Assembly: GCA_963717515.1 (NCBI GenBank)
Contig: OY970338.1
Location: 1,550,001 to 1,614,000 of the forward strand
Direction of reading: 5' to 3'
Length of the DNA stretch: 64,000 nucleotides
DNA from: CAYXZQ01 sp963717515
GTDB lineage: Archaea; Nanobdellota; Nanobdellia; Woesearchaeales; DSVV01
Position numbers and translations under genes: made by a program. Positions within the stretch are counted from its first letter, which is position 1. Every line of letters begins with the position of its first letter. The notes beneath the pieces are model-generated. The model saw only the letters and a program-made list of their open reading frames with translations. It had not been told where the DNA came from and did not search any database. This document shows positions 8,741 to 17,832 of the stretch, in pieces.

Positions 8741-9388
8741 ATGCCAAACAAAGCTGAGGTCATCAATGTCCTGACCATTCTCAGGAAGCGATACAAGGGT
8801 CTCACCATGCTCGGCTCTTTCACTGACAGGAGCGCGTTCCAGATACTCATCGCAACAGTCCTTTCTGCCAGGAGCAGGGATGCCCAGACGATGAATGTCG
8901 TCGGCAAGCTTTTTGCTGAGTATCCTGATGCAAAGTCACTCTCTCTCGCTTCAGTGCATGAGCTTGAGGAAATAGTGAGGCCGACAGGGTTCTACAGGGT
9001 CAAGGCTGCAAGGATAAAAGAGATATCCGTAGTTCTTCTTGAGAAGCATGGAGGTAATGTACCTTCCACGATGGATGGGCTTGTCGCTCTTCCCGGTGTA
9101 GGGAGGAAGACTGCAGGCTGCGTGCTGGTCTATTCATTCCAAAAGCCGGCAATCCCGGTCGATACACACGTCCACAGGATATCCAACAGGCTTGGCTGGG
9201 TGAGGACAAAGACGCCAGAGGTCACTGAGCAGAGGCTGATGAAGACAGTGCCGATGGATCATTGGACGCTTGTCAATGAGGTCTTCGTGCTGCACGGCCA
9301 GAACACCTGCCTACCGATTACACCTGCCTGCAGCAGATGCCCTGTGAAGGGATACTGCAGGAGAGTAGGGGTGAAGGTGTCAAGATGA
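8741..9388 (+). CDS. nth: endonuclease III (base-excision DNA glycosylase)
   Basis: This 215-residue protein is a complete endonuclease III, which removes oxidised pyrimidines and nicks the abasic site. It shows the helix-hairpin-helix LPGVGRKTAGC with the catalytic lysine, the catalytic aspartate in VDTHVHR, and a C-terminal [4Fe-4S] loop C-X6-C-X2-C-X5-C. The ATG chosen is about 25 bases after the TATA-like GTTTATTTAT, predicting a leaderless message. Confidence 0.95.
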   Translation: MPNKAEVINVLTILRKRYKGLTMLGSFTDRSAFQILIATVLSARSRDAQTMNVVGKLFAEYPDAKSLSLASVHELEEIVRPTGFYRVKAARIKEISVVLLEKHGGNVPSTMDGLVALPGVGRKTAGCVLVYSFQKPAIPVDTHVHRISNRLGWVRTKTPEVTEQRLMKTVPMDHWTLVNEVFVLHGQNTCLPITPACSRCPVKGYCRRVGVKVSR

Positions 9389-9457
9389 GTTCTTGGCTGG
9401 AAATTCATAAATCGGGAACATAAAAATATAAATATCAAATGATGCAGCAGTCCTCAC

Positions 9458-9754
9458 ATGGGCCTAATGTTCATCAATTACTCTGACGGGCTGTTCAAGG
9501 TATCGAAGAAGGCAAGGCTTGAGGATTACGAGGAGGACAAGATAACAAGATTCTTGGGCAGCCTGGGGCTGAAGAAAGAGCTCTTCGAGATCCAGGACGA
9601 GGGCGTCATCATAATCACTCTCGGCGGATATTCTTATTATGTCGAGGACAGGAAGAGATATCCTGAGATATACGAAAGCGTCAGGAAGATAATGCTCGAA
9701 GACAGGAGGAGGCTCAAGGCAGCTGAGGGCCTCAGGCTTCCTGATATGTCCTGA
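9458..9754 (+). CDS. hypothetical protein, 98 residues
   Basis: I do not recognise this small charged protein. The middle DEGVIIITLGGYSYYVEDR suggests a beta-hairpin, followed by a basic helix. A TATA-like AAAATATAAATATC lies about 27 bases upstream, supporting real leaderless expression. Its 3' end overlaps that of the convergent RNase HIII gene by 23 bases. Confidence 0.6.
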   Translation: MGLMFINYSDGLFKVSKKARLEDYEEDKITRFLGSLGLKKELFEIQDEGVIIITLGGYSYYVEDRKRYPEIYESVRKIMLEDRRRLKAAEGLRLPDMS

Positions 9755-10568
9755 AATGCATCTTGCATACCTTGCTGAGCTCGTCTTTCCCGAACTTTCT
9801 TGAGAACTCTTTTGCAGCTTCAAGGACTTTTTCGCCTGCGCCCAGCGGCAGTTCCATGCCGTAACTGAATGAGAGCTTCTGCAATGCAAGGACAAACTCT
9901 GCGCGAGCGATTATCGACGCTGCCGCGACAGCGATGTTCTCCTCGGCCCTCACCCTCTGGACAAGGCGTATCTTCTTCCCTCTCTCCTGCAGCTGTGACC
10001 GAAGGACATCCTCTGATGCGAACTTGTCTGATATGACGTAGTCAGGCATGATATAGGCAAGCGAGTTCTCGATGACTTTTGCATGGCCCCATGCAAGGAG
10101 CCTGTTGAGGTTACCTATATCCTGATACAGCCTGTTGTACCTCTCATTGGAAATCTTCACGACATCCACAAGACACAGCTTCTTTATCTCCTTTGCTATC
10201 ACCAGTATCTTATCGTCCTTAAGCTTCTTTGAATCCTTTATCCCGAGAGGGCGCAGCTTCTTTTCATCGTCGACAAATACTCCTGCGACAACAAGCGGGC
10301 CGAAGAAGTCGCCCTTGCCTGACTCATCGATGCCCAGGACCCTGTCCTTTGACGCAGGCTCGATCACGCCCATCACCCTCTCCCTGAAATGCGCGGGTAT
10401 CTGGGAATAGTCCACTGTAGTCTTCTTCTTCCCCTTATAGATCCTCAGAGTGCCGATATCCTCAATCCTGATGTGGTGGCTTGCGCCCAGATCTTCCTCT
10501 CCTGATATCTCCAGATCGGATGCTTCCAGCCTCTGCCTGCACTCATCAATCATTTCCGAATAGCCCAT
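9732..10568 (-). CDS. rnhC: ribonuclease HIII-like protein
   Basis: The 278-residue protein has an RNase H-fold domain starting GIDESGKGDFFGPLVVAG, the signature form of RNase HIII, followed by DSKKLKDDKI and DYVISDKFASEDV. The first ~80 residues form the extra N-terminal domain (TBP-like in the family) absent from RNase HII. It would cut RNA in RNA-DNA hybrids. Archaea normally use RNase HII, so this is unusual. The start was placed at the ATG about 25-30 bases after a TTTATAAT box on this strand; an upstream reading is possible but lacks a promoter. Confidence 0.85.
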   Translation of the reverse strand: MGYSEMIDECRQRLEASDLEISGEEDLGASHHIRIEDIGTLRIYKGKKKTTVDYSQIPAHFRERVMGVIEPASKDRVLGIDESGKGDFFGPLVVAGVFVDDEKKLRPLGIKDSKKLKDDKILVIAKEIKKLCLVDVVKISNERYNRLYQDIGNLNRLLAWGHAKVIENSLAYIMPDYVISDKFASEDVLRSQLQERGKKIRLVQRVRAEENIAVAAASIIARAEFVLALQKLSFSYGMELPLGAGEKVLEAAKEFSRKFGKDELSKVCKMHFRTYQEA

Positions 10569-10655
10569 GATAGGCCTGTGATGGCGGCAAACATTATAAA
10601 TCATTCGGTGAGCCGGGGATATATTTATAAAGTTTCTATTCCATGATCCTGTCAT

Positions 10656-11123
10656 ATGAGCAGGACGACGACGATTATCATAACTGCAGTCATCTTCATG
10701 TTCGGAGCCATTGATCTTTATATCTATGCAGTCCTTATTGGAATGGACAGCCTATTCTGGGCCTACATCTTTAACCTGGCAGTGTTCGTACTGCTCATAT
10801 ACAAATTCTTCTTGCACATGGAGAAGAATGAGAAGGACCATAGTGATGTGCTGAACTACATCAGGGAGCACCATCCGAAGGAATACAAGGAGCTGAAAAT
10901 AGAGATATCAGGCTCTGAATTTGACTCTGTGCTGTTAAGCAGGGTCAGCAGGGATAGCAAATACCTCCCCCATGACCTTTACCTTGACAGGATGTACAGG
11001 ACGCTCAAGAAGGAGAGGAATCTGCTCATTTTCTTTACCGTATTGATCGTGATATATCTCTTCCTGGCAAGGACAGTGACGTCTGAATTCTTCAGTCTTG
11101 CCATCAAGGGGATGCGCCAGTAA
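10656..11123 (+). CDS. small membrane protein of unknown function
   Basis: This is a 155-residue protein with two N-terminal membrane spans (residues about 5-30 and 33-52). A soluble, charged middle with EHHPKEYKELKIEISGSEFD follows, and then a C-terminal span (LLIFFTVLIVIYLFLA). No family is recognised. It is divergent from the RNase HIII gene; an ATATATTTATAAAG box lies 25-35 bases upstream of the ATG. Confidence 0.65.
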   Translation: MSRTTTIIITAVIFMFGAIDLYIYAVLIGMDSLFWAYIFNLAVFVLLIYKFFLHMEKNEKDHSDVLNYIREHHPKEYKELKIEISGSEFDSVLLSRVSRDSKYLPHDLYLDRMYRTLKKERNLLIFFTVLIVIYLFLARTVTSEFFSLAIKGMRQ

Positions 11124-11161
11124 AGGGAAGGCTTAAATACGAACAAGCCTCATGCAACCCC

Positions 11162-11524
11162 ATGCGCTATCCGAGGATCAGTGACACCGAGGACCGGTTC
11201 GATGCAGACGGGAGGAAGCTCTGCAGGAACTGCGAGAAGCCAGTAGCTGCCCACAGGAGGCATTACTGCTCTGAGAAGTGCATGGATGAGTTCAACAGGG
11301 GCAATTCATGGTACTGGGTGAGAAAGACAGTGCTTCGCAGGGACAGGTTCAGGTGCTCAATCTGCGGCACAAGGTTTCGGAAGGCGCTTCTCGATGTCGA
11401 CCACATAATCCCTGTGCAGATGGGCGGGGCGCTCTTTGACACTGCAAACCTGAGGACATTATGCAAAGAATGCCACAGGGCAAAGAGCAGGCTTGACAGC
11501 GATGCGCTCCGGGACAAAATATAA
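11162..11524 (+). CDS. HNH endonuclease domain protein
   Basis: The 120-residue protein has an N-terminal zinc-binding part (CRNCEKP...YCSEKC) and a C-terminal HNH nuclease motif. The motif runs CSICGTRF, LLDVDHIIP, TANLRTLCKECH, giving the His-Asn-His catalytic set and two CxxC pairs for structural zinc. It lacks intron or mobile-element context and so may be a free-standing nuclease. A TATA-like GCTTAAATAC lies about 25 bases upstream. Confidence 0.85.
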   Translation: MRYPRISDTEDRFDADGRKLCRNCEKPVAAHRRHYCSEKCMDEFNRGNSWYWVRKTVLRRDRFRCSICGTRFRKALLDVDHIIPVQMGGALFDTANLRTLCKECHRAKSRLDSDALRDKI

Positions 11525-11551
11525 ATACTAAATCTGCAGGTAATGCATTGA

Positions 11552-12079
11552 ATGGCAAAAAAAGAGGAGGATTCACCTGACGGAGTCATTGATAAGGGGC
11601 ACGGGTACCGGGTCGTCTGGGAGGAAGAGGAGGAAGTCAGCCCTGATGAAGACAAGCAGCCGCTGAATCTCTGGAGGCAGGATTATGGCAATAATCCAGG
11701 GCATGCCCAGGGAATACATACTGCCTTGCGTTTCCATCAGCAGTCAGTCGAATACATAACGGGAATCATCGCTTTCCTTGTCCTTGTCCTTCTTTTCTTC
11801 GTAAATCCCTCTGCTTTCTGGGTATGCTTCTGGATATTTTTCCTGGGATTGGCCTTGATGCTTGCATTCAGGAAAATCAGGCGGGGTTATGTCGACAGGA
11901 TGCAGCAGAACATAGTCTATCTGAAGATTAAGAACCCCATACTCACAGGGTTTGAGATAGCCCTTGGCATAGGGATATTCGGGGCGATATGCATGCTTAT
12001 CGGCCTTGGGCTTTTCCTGCTCTTTGCAGTCGGGGCAGGATACGGAATCTGGAGCCTGCTATCTGGATTCTTTCCCTAG
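11552..12079 (+). CDS. membrane protein, unknown function
   Basis: The 175-residue protein starts with an acidic cytoplasmic tail (VVWEEEEEVSPDEDK). It then has a pair of membrane spans around IIAFLVLVLLFFV and FWIFFLGLALMLAF, and ends in a glycine-rich double span (FEIALGIGIFGAICMLIGLG). No family is recognised. A TATA-like AAAATATAAATACTA precedes it. Its end overlaps the convergent Tat-signal protein gene by 21 bases. Confidence 0.65.
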   Translation: MAKKEEDSPDGVIDKGHGYRVVWEEEEEVSPDEDKQPLNLWRQDYGNNPGHAQGIHTALRFHQQSVEYITGIIAFLVLVLLFFVNPSAFWVCFWIFFLGLALMLAFRKIRRGYVDRMQQNIVYLKIKNPILTGFEIALGIGIFGAICMLIGLGLFLLFAVGAGYGIWSLLSGFFP

Positions 12080-12844
12080 GTTCTGCAGTGGGTTTTTCAA
12101 CAAGCCCAGGTAATTGTCGAACAGGACCTTTCCGATGTCATTGCCTTTTGGTAGGAATTCTTCCGCCTGCCTGTAGAAGAGTTCTGCTCTTTCCTTGTCC
12201 CCTATGTATAGGTGTGCCTCTGCGATGTTGAAGCATGATTTGGCAAGCTGGGTATTGAGCGCATCGAGATAATTGTCTGGGGCGATGTCCAGCGCATTCC
12301 TTACTGTTGCCATGGTCTCATATGAGTAGCCAAGTGAGCTGTGCAGCAGCCTGAGATCGAACCTGTCCACGATGGGATGCCTGTTATACCTCACGTTTAT
12401 CTCATCAAGTATTATCGATGAGAGCTCGAAGAGGATTATCGACCTGAACGGATCTGAGCAATAGGTGACCTTCGGAAAATCCTCACTGTAGGTATACCTC
12501 CCATCGATGTGCTCCAGGAGGAACTGGCCTGTCTTGAAGCCGTCGACAAGCAGGTCCATGTTTCCGTCAGTATCTTCATCGGGGTCTGAATAGATGCCTG
12601 TATAGAGCTGCCATGTATCATACCCTATCTTCCTGTAGGCGATATCCCTCAGCTTATCAGGCTCATCGACGAGGTTGTCCAGGCTGCTTTCATCAAACTG
12701 GAAATATTCAATACCCCTCGACAGAACCCTGAGCCAATAGGGTTCATGCCTGAAACTGATGGATATGTTAAAAGAGAGCGGGGCGACGCTTAGAATGCCC
12801 ATCTGCTTAAGGAAATCCCTGCGGCTTGTTCCTGCCTGAGCCAT
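12059..12844 (-). CDS. Tat-exported protein, possibly TPR-like
   Basis: The N-terminus has a twin-arginine export signal, SRRDFLKQMGILSVAPLSF, so the folded protein should be exported. The mature part (about 235 residues) is helical; its C-terminus contains IAEAHLYIGDKERAELFYRQ, which fits one or two tetratricopeptide helices. The binding partner is unknown. It lies downstream of the MATE exporter on the same strand. The start is ATG preceded by AGGTG; a GTG one codon upstream is possible. Confidence 0.65.
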   Translation of the reverse strand: MAQAGTSRRDFLKQMGILSVAPLSFNISISFRHEPYWLRVLSRGIEYFQFDESSLDNLVDEPDKLRDIAYRKIGYDTWQLYTGIYSDPDEDTDGNMDLLVDGFKTGQFLLEHIDGRYTYSEDFPKVTYCSDPFRSIILFELSSIILDEINVRYNRHPIVDRFDLRLLHSSLGYSYETMATVRNALDIAPDNYLDALNTQLAKSCFNIAEAHLYIGDKERAELFYRQAEEFLPKGNDIGKVLFDNYLGLLKNPLQNLGKESR

Positions 12845-12886
12845 CACCTGTATATATACATCAGGGATATAAAAATTTTTTGGTAA

Positions 12887-14233
12887 TCATTGATGGCTGT
12901 TTTCAGGCAGCTTCCTGAACTTTGCCCTGAGCCAGAGCAGTGCTATTATGTTTGCCACCGCCCCGCCTATCACCATGGCGTATGCTATCCAGATGAAGCC
13001 AAGCCCAAGGATGTAGACGAACACATAGGCGAGCGGGACAGCAACAAACAGGATCCTCGTGAGATTGATTATGAGCCCCGGCATGCCGAAGCCCATGCCC
13101 TGCATGACCCTCCCTGAATTCATGGTGACAGCCATGAGAGGGAACGTGAACACATCAACCCGCATGTACCTTATGCCTATGCTGAGGAGAGTCGGGTCTG
13201 AAGTGAATATCCGGAGGATGAGCCCTGGTATAGCAAAGAAGATGACCCCTACAGCAGATGTCATGAGCATGGTTATCCCTATCCCGTACACGACAATGCT
13301 CTTCAGGAGATCGTATCTCTTCGCGCCGTAGAACATTCCGACAAGAGTCATCAGCGCAATCGAGAATGAGAAGATGGGCATGGTTGCAAATGTCTCGAGC
13401 CTTGACACCAGTCCGAATGAGGCCACATGCTCTGTGCTGAAATGCGCCATGAATGCATTGAGGAATATGACATAGAATGATATAATGATGATCATGAGCG
13501 TAGCAGGTGCGCCGATCCTCAGGATCTCCCAAAGCAATTCTTTTGAGAACCTGAATGATGAGAGCCTGATCCTGAGCAGGGACCTGCTCCTGAGCCAGAT
13601 GAAGGAAAGGACAGTTGCAGTGATGAAGGCTATCACTGTCGCGATCGCCGCCCCGCTGACGCCGTAGCCGAGAACGTATATGAACACATAGTCGAGTATG
13701 ATGTTGAGGACAAGGGATATTATCTGGATGATCACAGGTGTCCTTGTGTCGCCCTGGGCAGTGAATATGCTGTCTGCTGTGAATGAGATGAACATGAATA
13801 TGATACCAATCAGTATTATCTGGAAATAGCTTATCGCGAGCGGAATGACAGAAGCTGTCGCGCCGAAGAGGGCGAACAGGGGGCGCATGGTCAGGAGGCC
13901 TATCACCAGGAACACAGCCGCCAGGATTATGGATAGGAGAAGCCCGTGCATCGCAGTGTTCTCTGCATCCTCCTGCCTCTTCTCGCCCAGGAACCTTGAG
14001 ATTCTTGAGCTCATCCCAGTGGTTATGCCTGCATTTATTGCTATCAGAATGATGAATAAGGGGAATGAGAAAGTGAGGGCTGCTATGGCATCAGCCCCGA
14101 GCCTGCCTACGAATGCGGTGTCAACGACATTGTAGAGCGACTCGACCAGCATGCCGACCATCGTGGGCAGTGCTAGAGTGAACAATGCTTTTTTAGGGTT
14201 CCTGATGAAATCATCCACTCTGTTGTTCTTCAT
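12887..14233 (-). CDS. MATE family efflux transporter
   Basis: This is a 448-residue protein with about twelve membrane spans and the two-fold MATE layout. The N-terminal half begins RNPKKALFTLALPTMVGMLV with NVVDTAFVGRLG, and the equivalent in the second half starts around LRIGAPATLMIIIISF. MATE proteins export cationic compounds using a Na+ or H+ gradient; the substrate cannot be told from sequence. The Tat-signal protein follows 40 bases downstream on the same strand. Confidence 0.92.
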   Translation of the reverse strand: MKNNRVDDFIRNPKKALFTLALPTMVGMLVESLYNVVDTAFVGRLGADAIAALTFSFPLFIILIAINAGITTGMSSRISRFLGEKRQEDAENTAMHGLLLSIILAAVFLVIGLLTMRPLFALFGATASVIPLAISYFQIILIGIIFMFISFTADSIFTAQGDTRTPVIIQIISLVLNIILDYVFIYVLGYGVSGAAIATVIAFITATVLSFIWLRSRSLLRIRLSSFRFSKELLWEILRIGAPATLMIIIISFYVIFLNAFMAHFSTEHVASFGLVSRLETFATMPIFSFSIALMTLVGMFYGAKRYDLLKSIVVYGIGITMLMTSAVGVIFFAIPGLILRIFTSDPTLLSIGIRYMRVDVFTFPLMAVTMNSGRVMQGMGFGMPGLIINLTRILFVAVPLAYVFVYILGLGFIWIAYAMVIGGAVANIIALLWLRAKFRKLPENSHQ

Positions 14234-14323
14234 GGGGGTGTTGAAGGCAGGGGCCTTATAAAAGTTTACTTTAAGGCCTCAAACCCAAAAAAGTAATAAA
14301 TAAGCTCTCAATCCTGGGAAGTC

Positions 14324-14995
14324 ATGAAAGGATCAGGCATTTTCGATGTCTATGAGGAACAGAAGGGAAAGAGGAGGCTGCTTTACACAAAATCCTTTGC
14401 GCCGGGATTCAATGTCTATGGCGAGAAGGTGGTGAGAAGCAAGGGAGACGAGTACAGGGAATGGGACCCACGCAGGAGCAAGCTTGCAGCAGCGATCATG
14501 AATGGATGCCCAAACATATTCATCAGGAAAGGCAATGTCGTCCTTTATCTTGGGGCTTCCACTGGAACGACTGTATCCCATGTCTCTGACATTGTCGGCG
14601 GGGAAGGGTTCATATTTGCGCTTGACTTTGCTCCACGTGTCGTGAGGGAGCTCGTGTTCGTGTGCGAGAAGAGGGATAATATCGCTCCGCTCCTTGAGGA
14701 TGCTCATCATCCTGAAGAGTACAGGGACAAGGTTGCAGACGTTGACATAGTATACCAGGACATCGCCCAGAAGGACCAGGTCGAGATATTCCTGAAGAAT
14801 GCGGATATGTTCCTGAAGAAGGGAGGCTACGGGCTCCTGTGCGTGAAATCGAGGAGCATCGATGTCACCAGGAAGCCCAAGGACATCTTTGCAGAGGTCA
14901 GGACAAAGCTTGAGAAAGGGATTATAATAGTCGATTCCCGTGATCTCGGGCCCTATGAGAAGGACCACATGATGTTTCTCTGCAAGAAAAAATAA
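14324..14995 (+). CDS. flpA: fibrillarin-like rRNA/tRNA 2'-O-methyltransferase
   Basis: The 223-residue protein is the archaeal fibrillarin, the SAM-dependent catalytic subunit of box C/D ribonucleoproteins that methylates RNA riboses. It shows LYLGASTGTTVSHVSDIVG (SAM site), FALDFAPRVVREL, VDIVYQDIAQ and YGLLCVKSRSID. Its partner Nop5/Nop56 is not in this window, whereas many archaea carry the two side by side. A TATA-like AAGTAATAAATAAG lies about 25-30 bases upstream. Confidence 0.95.
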   Translation: MKGSGIFDVYEEQKGKRRLLYTKSFAPGFNVYGEKVVRSKGDEYREWDPRRSKLAAAIMNGCPNIFIRKGNVVLYLGASTGTTVSHVSDIVGGEGFIFALDFAPRVVRELVFVCEKRDNIAPLLEDAHHPEEYRDKVADVDIVYQDIAQKDQVEIFLKNADMFLKKGGYGLLCVKSRSIDVTRKPKDIFAEVRTKLEKGIIIVDSRDLGPYEKDHMMFLCKKK

Positions 14996-14999
14996 AAGT

Positions 15000-15788
15000 T
15001 CATCCCAGGTATCTCCTGAAGAATTCTGTGACATGTCCGGTCATCTTCGCCTCACATGCCCTGTCTGTGTAATTATGGTCTGCTCCCTCGATTATCTCGA
15101 TGTATTTCGGCTCATTGGCATTGGCGAACAGCTCCTGGACTGCTTCAGGCGTCGAGCTCGGCCCTTCATTCGTCCCGAACACCATCAGGACAGGCTGCTT
15201 CACCTTTTTGATCGATCCATTAGCATCGATGCCTTTCCAGGCATCGAAGAACTCCCTTGTGAGCTTGTGAACACGGACGATGCCGTCGCTGTGTATCTTA
15301 TTGTACATGAGATAGCCCTTGCTTTTTAGGTCAGGCAGGAGGTCACCGAACGAGGATATTACCAGGCTGTCAAACTGGATTGATGGAGAGATGAGGGCCA
15401 CTGCCTTTATCCTGCTGTCCTGGGCAGGAGCAATCATGGAAACAATGCCTCCCATGCCATGTCCGCAAAGGCCGATCCTTTCCCTGTCGACAAAATCCTG
15501 CCTGTAGAGATAATCGATGGCTTTTTTGACATCCTCTGCTTCCTGCATCACATCTCCTTCCGATATCTTCCCTTCGCTCTCGCCATTGCCTGTGAAATCG
15601 AACCTGAGCACGGCAGTCCCCGAATCTGCCAGCGTATTCTGCAGCCTTGCATGGAAATGGACATCCTTTGTGTCTGTGAACCCATGGCATACGATGATGG
15701 CAGGGAACGGCCCCTTGCCTTCCGGCCGGCTTATCACACCAGCCAGCAACTGCTCTCTGCTGTTTGAAAATGTTATTTTTTCTTCCAT
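15000..15788 (-). CDS. alpha/beta hydrolase-fold protein lacking the nucleophile serine
   Basis: The 262-residue protein follows the alpha/beta hydrolase pattern: VCHGFTDTKD (oxyanion strand), LRFDFTGNGESEG, the elbow CGHGMGG near residue 106, LMVFGTNEGP and GADHNYTD. At the elbow the usual GxSxG serine is a glycine (codon GGC), and the acid position reads TNEG rather than a typical D. The His is kept. It may therefore be a non-catalytic relative or use other chemistry. The start fits a TATA box ATTTAAATAC about 27 bases upstream, and it diverges from the CDP-alcohol phosphotransferase. Confidence 0.8.
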   Translation of the reverse strand: MEEKITFSNSREQLLAGVISRPEGKGPFPAIIVCHGFTDTKDVHFHARLQNTLADSGTAVLRFDFTGNGESEGKISEGDVMQEAEDVKKAIDYLYRQDFVDRERIGLCGHGMGGIVSMIAPAQDSRIKAVALISPSIQFDSLVISSFGDLLPDLKSKGYLMYNKIHSDGIVRVHKLTREFFDAWKGIDANGSIKKVKQPVLMVFGTNEGPSSTPEAVQELFANANEPKYIEIIEGADHNYTDRACEAKMTGHVTEFFRRYLG

Positions 15789-15872
15789 GCAAAAAGCAAT
15801 TTTTCAGCCAGTATTTAAATTTTTAGAAAAATAAAAGCAAATAATATAAACCAGCCCGGCATACTTGGCTGG

Positions 15873-16532
15873 ATGGAGAGGTTTGCCGGGGACAGAAAAG
15901 AGGGGCTCGGTTTCTTGGGCAGGTACGAGACAGCGCTCGCAAACTGGCTCGTGCCGAAGGTACCGAAAGGCATAGAGACCTACCATCTGACGCTCATGAC
16001 GATTCCCTGGAGCATCCTTATACTGGTCTTCGGATATCTTGCAGGGGATGACATCAGATGGCTATGGCTTGTCTCTCTGATGATCTTCTTCCAGTACATG
16101 ACAGACCTGCTTGACGGTGCTGTGGGCAGATACAGGAACACAGGACTCATCAAATGGGGCTATTACATGGACCACCTTCTTGACTATTTTTTCTTGTGCT
16201 CCCTAGTCATCGGCTACTCCTTCATCGTCTCTGAAAGGTTCAAGTACATGCTCTTCTTCGTCTTTGCGCTGTTCACGGGCTTCCTGACGAATTCCTACCT
16301 TTCATTTTCAGCGACGAACAGGTTAAAGATAGCATACCTCAAGATAGGCCCTACAGAGGTGAGGCTTCTCTTCATCATAATAAACACCCTGCTCATAATT
16401 TTCGGCAAGACATATCTATCATTCTCCCTGCCTTATGTTCTCGTGTTTGTGCTTTGCTCCCTGATATATGTCGTATACATAACTCAGGACCATATCTGGA
16501 AGATAGACATGCATGAGAAGAAGAAGCGATGA
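15873..16532 (+). CDS. CDP-alcohol phosphatidyltransferase family protein
   Basis: The 219-residue integral membrane protein has five to six spans and the family's metal and CDP site. The site reads DLLDGAVGRYRNTGL followed by GYYMDHLLD, matching D-x2-D-G-x2-A-R-x8-G-x3-D-x3-D with Gly at the usual Ala position. Such enzymes swap CMP from a CDP-alcohol for another alcohol in phospholipid or inositol-phosphate synthesis. The acceptor cannot be named. A TATA-like AAATAATATAAA precedes it. Confidence 0.88.
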   Translation: MERFAGDRKEGLGFLGRYETALANWLVPKVPKGIETYHLTLMTIPWSILILVFGYLAGDDIRWLWLVSLMIFFQYMTDLLDGAVGRYRNTGLIKWGYYMDHLLDYFFLCSLVIGYSFIVSERFKYMLFFVFALFTGFLTNSYLSFSATNRLKIAYLKIGPTEVRLLFIIINTLLIIFGKTYLSFSLPYVLVFVLCSLIYVVYITQDHIWKIDMHEKKKR

Positions 16533-16543
16533 GAGCCGGGCCT

Positions 16544-17743
16544 TCACCTGCCTGCGACTATCTCGACAATGTCGCCATCGCTCAGCACATGATCCTTTCC
16601 GACGGTCTTTCCTGTCCTGACGTCGATAGCGCGGATGAAGTTCTTGCCGAAATCCGTGTGCAGGCGATATGCGAATTCAAGCGCAGTCGTGCCGTCCTTC
16701 ATCAGGAAGCAGTCAGGGATGACATTCCCTTCAGAATCCTCGAGCTTCCCGACCCCGCCCGGAAATACCGCTATGTAATCCAGCCTGTCAAAGACAGCTG
16801 CATTCAGCACGTCCTGGACACCGGTCGTATTGAAATTTTCAAGGACATTCTTGCTGATGAAATCCAGGCCTGCCTTCTGCTTCCCTGTCAATGACTCCTC
16901 TTTGAGCATTTCAAAACCAGAACTCCCCGGGATGTACTTTATGACTCCATGCTTTGCCGCCTCCCTTAGGGCAAGCTCGCACTCAGCACTGCACGGGATG
17001 ATTGTGTAATCAGGAAACCTTGCCTTCAGGCGGGCGATATTCTTGTCCGCGCCATTCACGTCTATCTTGTTCGCTGCGATTATCATCGGCTTTGTCATGG
17101 CCCTGAGCATCCTTGCCAGGCTGAAGAGCTCTTCCCCTGTCCATCCAGATGGCTTTTCCGGGTCCAGGGACAGCTTCTCTATCGCAGCCTTTGCCAGGAC
17201 CTCAGTGACACCCAGGCCGGAAAGCTGCTTTGCAATCGCCTTTGCGGTCTGCTCCTTCTCCTGCATTATCTTTCTCGAGAACCTGTCCCAGCCCCTGTTG
17301 ATTATCTCATGGTACCAGTAGTCAAGCTCGGTCTCCAGGAATTCGACATCTTTCAGAGGGTCGTATGAAAGCGGCTCGCACGGCTCGCCTTTTTCATTGA
17401 CGCTCCCGGAGATATCTATGACGTGGATAAGAATGTCTGCCTGGTTGAGGTCGCTCAGGAACTGTGAGCCCATGCCTTCGCCCTTATGCGCTCCGGGGAC
17501 GAGGCCTGCGACATCGATGAGGTCTACTGCTGCGAAACGCCAGTCATCCATCACGTATCCTATCCTGGGATTCGAATGCTTGCCGAACTGGACTGCCGGG
17601 TCCTTGAGCTTCACAAAACCGACTGCATGGTTGGGCTTGATTGTGGTGAATGGATAATTGGCTATCTCGATATTTGCCAGCGTCGCTGCCTTGAAGAATG
17701 TGCTCTTCCCGCAGCTGGGCTTTCCCACGACTCCTATCAGCAT
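16544..17743 (-). CDS. ychF: YchF/Obg-family GTPase with TGS domain
   Basis: The 399-residue archaeal YchF-like P-loop protein binds ATP or GTP and is thought to act with ribosomes. It shows the P-loop GVVGKPSCGKST, FTTIKP switch region, DVAGLVPGAHKGEGMG, the specificity motif NKIDV, and a C-terminal TGS domain (about 315-399) ending DGDIVEIVAGR. The TATA element TTTATAAAAATAG lies about 27 bases upstream on this strand. Confidence 0.92.
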   Translation of the reverse strand: MLIGVVGKPSCGKSTFFKAATLANIEIANYPFTTIKPNHAVGFVKLKDPAVQFGKHSNPRIGYVMDDWRFAAVDLIDVAGLVPGAHKGEGMGSQFLSDLNQADILIHVIDISGSVNEKGEPCEPLSYDPLKDVEFLETELDYWYHEIINRGWDRFSRKIMQEKEQTAKAIAKQLSGLGVTEVLAKAAIEKLSLDPEKPSGWTGEELFSLARMLRAMTKPMIIAANKIDVNGADKNIARLKARFPDYTIIPCSAECELALREAAKHGVIKYIPGSSGFEMLKEESLTGKQKAGLDFISKNVLENFNTTGVQDVLNAAVFDRLDYIAVFPGGVGKLEDSEGNVIPDCFLMKDGTTALEFAYRLHTDFGKNFIRAIDVRTGKTVGKDHVLSDGDIVEIVAGR

Positions 17744-17832
17744 GATGCAGGAAGGTTCAGGCTATTTTTATAAATCTTTTTGTTGGTGGCCTCTGCAAAA
17801 ATTATTTAAATGAAGCAGATGACCTTGCATGC

